From the NCBI RefSeq assembly GCF_050563525.1, contig NZ_JBNXUN010000002.1:248001-312000 (forward strand): DNA of 64,000 nt. The letters run 5' to 3'. The position numbers were made by a program, and so were the translations under genes. The notes under the pieces are model-generated. The model ran no database searches. It was not told the DNA's origin and was given only the letters and a program-made list of their open reading frames with translations. This stretch comes from Falsiroseomonas sp050563525 (lineage in GTDB: Bacteria; Pseudomonadota; Alphaproteobacteria; Acetobacterales; Acetobacteraceae). Positions 59,747 through 64,000 of the stretch are shown in pieces (positions within the stretch are counted from its first letter, which is position 1; each line of letters begins with the position of its first letter).

Positions 59747-59797
59747 GCGCCCCCCTCACCCGAACCCTCTCTCCACTGTGGGTGGAGAGAGCCTTTT
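59747..59797 (+). terminator. Repeat-like intergenic hairpin/terminator
   Basis: CCCCTCACCCGAACC leads into CTCTCTCCAC (59767-59776), which pairs perfectly with GTGGAGAGAG (59782-59791), followed by CCTTTT. The CCCTCACCC.AACCCTCTC wording is like a common intergenic repeat in GC-rich proteobacteria. It would end transcripts of the small gene or meet the hydratase gene from the other side. Confidence 0.6.
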
Positions 59798-59831
59798 CCG
59801 CAGCCTATTGGCGTCGCCTCCCGGCGCTTTC

Positions 59832-60620
59832 TCAGCTTCCGAGCGGAGCGATGCGGCAGGTCAGGCTGCCGCGGCCGGCATAATGCCCCACCAGCACCCC
59901 ACCCGCCGCCGGCACCGGCAGCAGGCCGGTCTGGCTGCCGAGCGTCACCACCTCTCCGGCCTGCGGCGCATGGCCGATGGCGCGGCAGCGGTCGCGCCAA
60001 CCCAGCACCAGCTCGTCCAGCGGCATGGACCGGTGCGGCCCGACGTGATGCGCCACGTCGATGCCATCGACGCTCAGCCGCATCTCCAGCGTTTCGACAT
60101 CCGCCCAGTCCCAGGCACCGGTGGGCGGGCCGAAGCTGCAACTGCCGTTGGAGACGCAATCCGCCAGCTTCTCCAGCTCACTGGCGGGCGGCTCCGCGGC
60201 GAAGCGGGTTTCCACCCATTCATACAGGATCACGAGGTCGGCGATGGCAGGGATATCCTCCACCCGCAGCGCCGCCAGCGCCGTATCGTCCAGCGCCCGG
60301 GTCAGCCGAAAGGCCGCCTCCAGCTCCATCCCGGCGCCGAGCGGCAGGTGCAGCGTGGCGTCGCCGGCTTGTGCCAGCGCCGTCGCGGGCAGCGGCGCCG
60401 CGATCGGCCGGCCCTGGGCGCGGCCGACCTTCCAGCCGCCGATGGACCAGCCGAGGGCGGCATAGGTCGCCAGCTGCATCGCCTCGGCTTCCGCGATATC
60501 CTGTGGGCGCAGCGCCTCCGGCAGGCCGGGCAATGGCGCGCGGCGGCCACGGCGGACATCGGCAAGCAGCGCGGCGGCGCCGGCGATGCGGGAGGCAGGG
60601 GTTTCGGCGGTCTGGAACAT
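59832..60620 (-). CDS. 2-keto-4-pentenoate hydratase/fumarylacetoacetate hydrolase family protein
   Basis: A 262-aa protein with the layout of 2-oxo-hydratases: GWSIGGWKVGRAQGRPIAAP, MELEAAFRLTRALDD holding the acidic metal ligand, VEDIPAIADLVILYEWVETR, then LGWRDRCRAIGHAPQAGEVV and GSQTGLLPVPAAGGVLVGHY. Such enzymes hydrate 2-keto-4-pentenoate in aromatic degradation or decarboxylate related acids. No pathway neighbours are present, so the substrate is open. AGGAG lies 8 nt before ATG 60620. Confidence 0.85.
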   Translation of the reverse strand: MFQTAETPASRIAGAAALLADVRRGRRAPLPGLPEALRPQDIAEAEAMQLATYAALGWSIGGWKVGRAQGRPIAAPLPATALAQAGDATLHLPLGAGMELEAAFRLTRALDDTALAALRVEDIPAIADLVILYEWVETRFAAEPPASELEKLADCVSNGSCSFGPPTGAWDWADVETLEMRLSVDGIDVAHHVGPHRSMPLDELVLGWRDRCRAIGHAPQAGEVVTLGSQTGLLPVPAAGGVLVGHYAGRGSLTCRIAPLGS

Positions 60621-60692
60621 CCGGACATCTCCTTCGGAACGCGAAGGGTAGGCCGGACGATGGCGCGGCGGAACCTCAGCCCGCCTTAAAGC

Positions 60693-60959
60693 TCAGGCGG
60701 GACTGCCGTTCCACACCGGGAAGCTGCCGCGCGCCACCTTCTGCCCGGCATCCCGGAAAATCGCGCGCCAAGCTACCTGTTCAAACACCACGCCCATGTG
60801 GACCATGTGGCCGCCCGCGGTCAGCTCGATCTCCGCCAGCGCCGTTCGCTGCGCCGGGGCCAGGCCTTGCAGCACATGCGCCTCCAGCGCATGCCGCGGC
60901 ACGCCATGGATGGCGGCGTCGACGGGCAGCGGGCCGGGCGGCAGGAAATCGAAGGGCAT
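60693..60959 (-). CDS. Hypothetical protein
   Basis: An 88-aa protein (MPFDFLPPGPLPVDAAIHGV...) with no signal peptide. The part LAEIELTAGGHMVHMGVVFE is His/Met-rich and could be a beta-hairpin. GGAG precedes ATG 60959 at good spacing; the frame upstream is not conserved in character. It lies 72 bp upstream of the hydratase gene on the same strand and may share its transcript. No family recognised. Confidence 0.55.
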   Translation of the reverse strand: MPFDFLPPGPLPVDAAIHGVPRHALEAHVLQGLAPAQRTALAEIELTAGGHMVHMGVVFEQVAWRAIFRDAGQKVARGSFPVWNGSPA

Positions 60960-61111
60960 CTCTGTCTCCGCGACGCTGAGAGGGAGACCCGTTTTTCGGG
61001 GCAGGCAGCGGCGATCCTGGCCGGCGAGGACCATTAGACGCACCGAGGATTGAAAGAGGGTTAATCGCAACGGCCCTTTCCGCACCGCCCGCCATGCGCC
61101 ATGTGCGAAGG

Positions 61112-61729
61112 ATGAACCGACGCCTCCTGCTCACGGCCGCCGCCGGCCTGCTCGCGCCTCGCTTTGCCTCGGCGCAAGGCAACCTGGACCGTGCAGCGAT
61201 CGCGCGGGTCGAGGCCTATCTGAACGGACTGCGCACGCTGCGCGCGCGCTTCCTGCAGGTGGCGCAGAACGGCGCCTCCGCCCAGGGCACGGCACTGATC
61301 AGCCGCCCCGGCCGCATGCGCTTCGACTACGACCCGCCCGAACCCCTGTTGCTGGTCGCCTCCGGCGGCCAGGTGCTGATGTATGACCGGGAGCTGCGCC
61401 AGCCGACGGCGGTGCCGGCCTCCTCCACCCCTCTTGGCATGCTGCTGCGGCCGGAGATCCGCCTGGCGGGCGACATCACCGTGACCGCCACCGAACGCTC
61501 GGGTGGCTTCCTGCGGGTCTCCATGCACCGCACCGGCGCGCGGGCGGAGGGGCTGCTGACCCTGGCGCTGGCGGAACAGCCGATGGAATTGCGGCAATGG
61601 ACGGTGCTGGACGCGCAGGGCCGCGAGACTCGGGTCACCCTGTACGAGGTGCAGACCGGGATGGCGTTGGAAAACCGCCTGTTCGACTTCAACGATCCGC
61701 GCTTCCTGGAAGGTGAGGCACGGCGCTGA
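61112..61729 (+). CDS. lolA: Outer-membrane lipoprotein carrier protein LolA
   Basis: A 205-aa periplasmic chaperone moving lipoproteins from LolCDE to the outer membrane. The signal peptide MNRRLLLTAAAGLLAPRFAS ends before AQG. The mature part has the LolA pattern: VEAYLNGLRTLRARFLQVAQ, GTALISRPGRMRFDYDPPEP, LLLVASGGQVLMYDRELRQ and VLDAQGRETRVTLYEVQTGM. AAGG precedes ATG 61112. FtsK, its frequent neighbour, is not present. Confidence 0.92.
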   Translation: MNRRLLLTAAAGLLAPRFASAQGNLDRAAIARVEAYLNGLRTLRARFLQVAQNGASAQGTALISRPGRMRFDYDPPEPLLLVASGGQVLMYDRELRQPTAVPASSTPLGMLLRPEIRLAGDITVTATERSGGFLRVSMHRTGARAEGLLTLALAEQPMELRQWTVLDAQGRETRVTLYEVQTGMALENRLFDFNDPRFLEGEARR

Positions 61730-62099
61730 TCAGGGTTTCCGCTGGCCTTTCGGGCCACTTCATGCCATAGGCCGAGCGGGTTGGTCCCGATTCCGGGGGC
61801 GACCTTCGCTGCGATGGCAGCGGATGCCTCGCGGACCAGCCGCGCCCGGGTGGGCGATGACGGCGCCTCCGGCCACATGGGCGGCCCTCTCAGCGCCGTC
61901 CCCATCGCGTCTTCCCTGGCCTCGGGGCAGAAACGCGGTGGGACCCATGCCGCCCGAGTCGCCGCGCATCTTCCGGGCTCGAACCCCTGGTCAGCCTCAT
62001 GGGCATCCGCCTTCGTCGCGTTCTGGCCGGTCCTGCGCCCCGCGCGTGGCCGGCGACATGCTGTGGCCCCGCATCCGGCGGGTCCAAGAAGGACGATCC
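61730..62099. other. 370-bp gap between lolA and pnp without a supportable gene
   Basis: No reading frame here is convincing on either strand. The minus-strand frame over about 61733-61905 has plausible composition (ASAAIAAKVAPGIGTNPLGL) but no homology I can name, and no clear start signal. The pnp promoter is expected here, but no good -35/-10 pair was found. GAAGGA precedes the pnp start. Confidence 0.5.
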
Positions 62100-64000
62100 A
62101 TGTTCGACAAGTATTTCCGCAAGGACATCTCCTGGGGCGGCCAGCTGCTGACGCTGGAAACCGGCAAGATCGCCCGCCAGGCTGATGGCGCCGTGCTGGC
62201 CCGCCTCGGCGACACCATCGTGCTGTGCACCGTGGTCGGCGCCCGGTCCGTGAAGCCCGGCCAGGATTTCTTCCCGCTGACCGTGAACTACCAGGAAAAG
62301 GCCTTTGCGGCCGGCAAGATCCCGGGCGGCTTCTTCAAGCGCGAAGGCCGCCCGAACGAGAACGAGACGCTCGTTTCCCGCCTCATCGACCGCCCGCTGC
62401 GCCCGCTGTTCCCGGATGGATTCCGCAACGAGGTCCAGGTGGTCGCGACCGTGCTGTCGCATGACCTGGAGAACAACCCGGACGTCGTCGCCCTCGTCGG
62501 CTGCTCCGCCGCGCTGACGCTGTCCGGCATTCCGTTCTTCGGCCCGGTCGCCGGCGCCCGCGTCGCCTACATCGATGGCGGCTACGTGCTGAACCCGACC
62601 GCCGCGCAGCTGCAGCAGTCGCAGCTTGACCTGATGGTCGCTGGCACCGCCGAGGGCGTGCTGATGGTGGAATCGGAAGCGCAGGAGCTGTCCGAGGACG
62701 TCATGCTCGGCGCCGTGGAATTCGGCCACAAGTCGTTCCAGGCGGTGATCCAGGGGATCATCGAGCTCGCCGAGGTCGCCGCCAAGGAGCCCTGGGCCCT
62801 GCCGGAGGAAGCCGACAGCGTGAAGACGCTGAAGGCCCGGATCTCCGAGCTCGGCCGCGCGCCGATGGCCGAGGCCTACAAGGAGACGCAGAAGCTGCTC
62901 CGCCAGGGCCAGGTTTCCGCGGTGAAGAAGCAGGTCGTGGCCGCGCTGGAGGCCGAGGGCCTGGATGCCGGCGCCGCCAAGGGCCTGCTCAAGGACCTCG
63001 AGGCCGACGTCGTCCGCAACGCCATCCTTGACACCGGCATGCGCATCGACGGCCGCGACACCAAGACCGTGCGCCCGATCGTGGCCGAGGTCGGCATCCT
63101 GCCGCGCGCCCATGGTTCCGCCCTGTTCACCCGCGGCGAGACGCAGGCGCTGTGCGTCGCGACCCTCGGCACCGGCCAGGACGAGCAGGTCATCGATGCC
63201 CTCGCGGGCGAGTACCGCGAGAACTTCATGCTGCACTACAACTTCCCTCCGTACTCGGTGAACGAGACCGGCCGCATGGGCTCGCCCGGCCGCCGCGAGA
63301 TCGGCCACGGCAAGCTGGCGTGGCGCGCGCTGCACCCGCTGCTGCCGGAGAAGGACAAGTTCCCCTACACGATGCGGGTGGTGTCCGAGATCACGGAATC
63401 CAACGGCTCCTCCTCCATGGCCACCGTCTGCGGCACCAGCCTCGCGCTGATGGACGCCGGCGCGCCGCTGAAGCGCCCCTGCGCCGGCATCGCCATGGGC
63501 CTGATCAAGGAAGACCGCGGCTTCGCCGTGCTGTCCGACATCCTGGGTGACGAAGACCACCTGGGCGACATGGACTTCAAGGTGGCGGGGTCCGAGGCCG
63601 GTATCACCGCGCTGCAGATGGACATCAAGATCACGTCCATCACCTTCGACATCATGAAGATCGCCCTGGGCCAGGCCAAGGACGGCCGCCTGCACATCCT
63701 GGGCGAGATGGCCAAGGGCCTTTCGGGCGCCCGCGGCGACGTCGCCGCGACGGCGCCCCGCATCACCGTGATCAACATCAACAAGGACAAGATCCGGGAC
63801 GTGATCGGCTCGGGCGGCAAGGTGATCCGGGAAATCACGGAACAGACCGGCACCAAGATCGACATCGACGACGACGGCACCATCAAGGTCGCTGCCACCA
63901 CCATCGAGGCTGCCCAGAAGGCCATCGACCGCATCATGGGCATCGTCGCCGAGCCGGAGATCGGCAAGATCTACAACGGCAAGGTGGTGAAGACCGCCGA
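62100..64000 (+). CDS. pnp: Polyribonucleotide nucleotidyltransferase (PNPase), 5' part
   Basis: The first 633 residues of PNPase; the gene runs off the window. MFDKYFRKDISWGGQLLTLE starts the first RNase PH domain (FFPLTVNYQEKAFAAGKIPG). An all-helical linker follows, then the second RNase PH domain (GMRIDGRDTKTVRPIVAEVG; HYNFPPYSVNETGRMGSPGR; ILGDEDHLGDMDFKVAGSEA), the KH domain (VININKDKIRDVIGSGGKVI) and the beginning of S1 (EIGKIYNGKVVKTA). The start ATG 62100 has GAAGGA upstream. It is not next to rpsO as in most proteobacteria. Confidence 0.97.
   Translation, partial: MFDKYFRKDISWGGQLLTLETGKIARQADGAVLARLGDTIVLCTVVGARSVKPGQDFFPLTVNYQEKAFAAGKIPGGFFKREGRPNENETLVSRLIDRPLRPLFPDGFRNEVQVVATVLSHDLENNPDVVALVGCSAALTLSGIPFFGPVAGARVAYIDGGYVLNPTAAQLQQSQLDLMVAGTAEGVLMVESEAQELSEDVMLGAVEFGHKSFQAVIQGIIELAEVAAKEPWALPEEADSVKTLKARISELGRAPMAEAYKETQKLLRQGQVSAVKKQVVAALEAEGLDAGAAKGLLKDLEADVVRNAILDTGMRIDGRDTKTVRPIVAEVGILPRAHGSALFTRGETQALCVATLGTGQDEQVIDALAGEYRENFMLHYNFPPYSVNETGRMGSPGRREIGHGKLAWRALHPLLPEKDKFPYTMRVVSEITESNGSSSMATVCGTSLALMDAGAPLKRPCAGIAMGLIKEDRGFAVLSDILGDEDHLGDMDFKVAGSEAGITALQMDIKITSITFDIMKIALGQAKDGRLHILGEMAKGLSGARGDVAATAPRITVININKDKIRDVIGSGGKVIREITEQTGTKIDIDDDGTIKVAATTIEAAQKAIDRIMGIVAEPEIGKIYNGKVVKTA

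Overview
The window is GC-rich (roughly 70%) chromosomal DNA of an alphaproteobacterium, most likely Rhodospirillales/Acetobacteraceae (a Roseomonas-like lineage; inferred from gene content, not from a search). Supporting observations are a GTTC-N7-GTTC LexA box of the alphaproteobacterial type, Coq7, alternative complex III with a caa3-type oxidase, and the rimP-nusA-ylxR-infB-rbfA-truB-rpsO order. Genes are densely packed, with many ATGA or TGATG overlaps.

Positions 1-12.6 kb hold a compact selenocysteine island. After the 3' end of an enolase-superfamily gene comes a tightly overlapping plus-strand operon: a flavoprotein-SelD fusion, a 73-aa protein, a formate dehydrogenase alpha subunit with an in-frame UGA (Sec195) followed by a SECIS-like hairpin, its Fe-S and NrfD-like membrane subunits, a 99-aa protein and an FNT-family formate channel. 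On the minus strand, converging with it, lie tRNA-Sec (anticodon UCA), selB and selA. Everything needed to make and insert Sec, apart from the general translation machinery, sits next to what appears to be its only local client.

Positions 12.7-24.2 kb hold a respiratory cluster, mostly on the minus strand: alternative complex III (actB-C-D-E-F), a divergent lipoprotein cytochrome c, then a caa3 oxidase (coxB with a fused cytochrome c domain, a fused coxA-coxC, a small membrane protein) and the pentaheme actA, which is separated from actB by the oxidase genes. actA overlaps the 3' end of ligD, and ligD overlaps ku, so a bacterial NHEJ module lies directly upstream in the same direction. Formate oxidation, quinol oxidation by ACIII and O2 reduction by caa3 could form one electron path (inference).

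Positions 27.6-35.3 kb carry a DUF892 ferritin-like gene and a divergent YghA-type reductase (stress-type genes), coq7, a flavoprotein dehydrogenase, murJ, a small membrane protein and a chemoreceptor. Positions 35.5-44.6 kb hold grpE, a DUF3422 gene, dnaK, dnaJ, dapB, a DUF7002-like gene, metK and trmB. Positions 44.7-52.7 kb are the translation operon rimP to rpsO, with a good promoter and an attenuator-like hairpin in its leader and further hairpins between genes.

Positions 52.8-61.7 kb separate rpsO from pnp, which are usually adjacent: hisF, hisE with a histone-like tail, a secreted protein, HIT, a SirB1-like protein, a second secreted protein, an SOS-controlled DNA-repair pair (radical SAM protein plus a UdgX fusion), a hydratase, small unknowns and lolA. 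pnp begins at 62100 and runs off the end. No CRISPR array, insertion sequence or prophage was seen.
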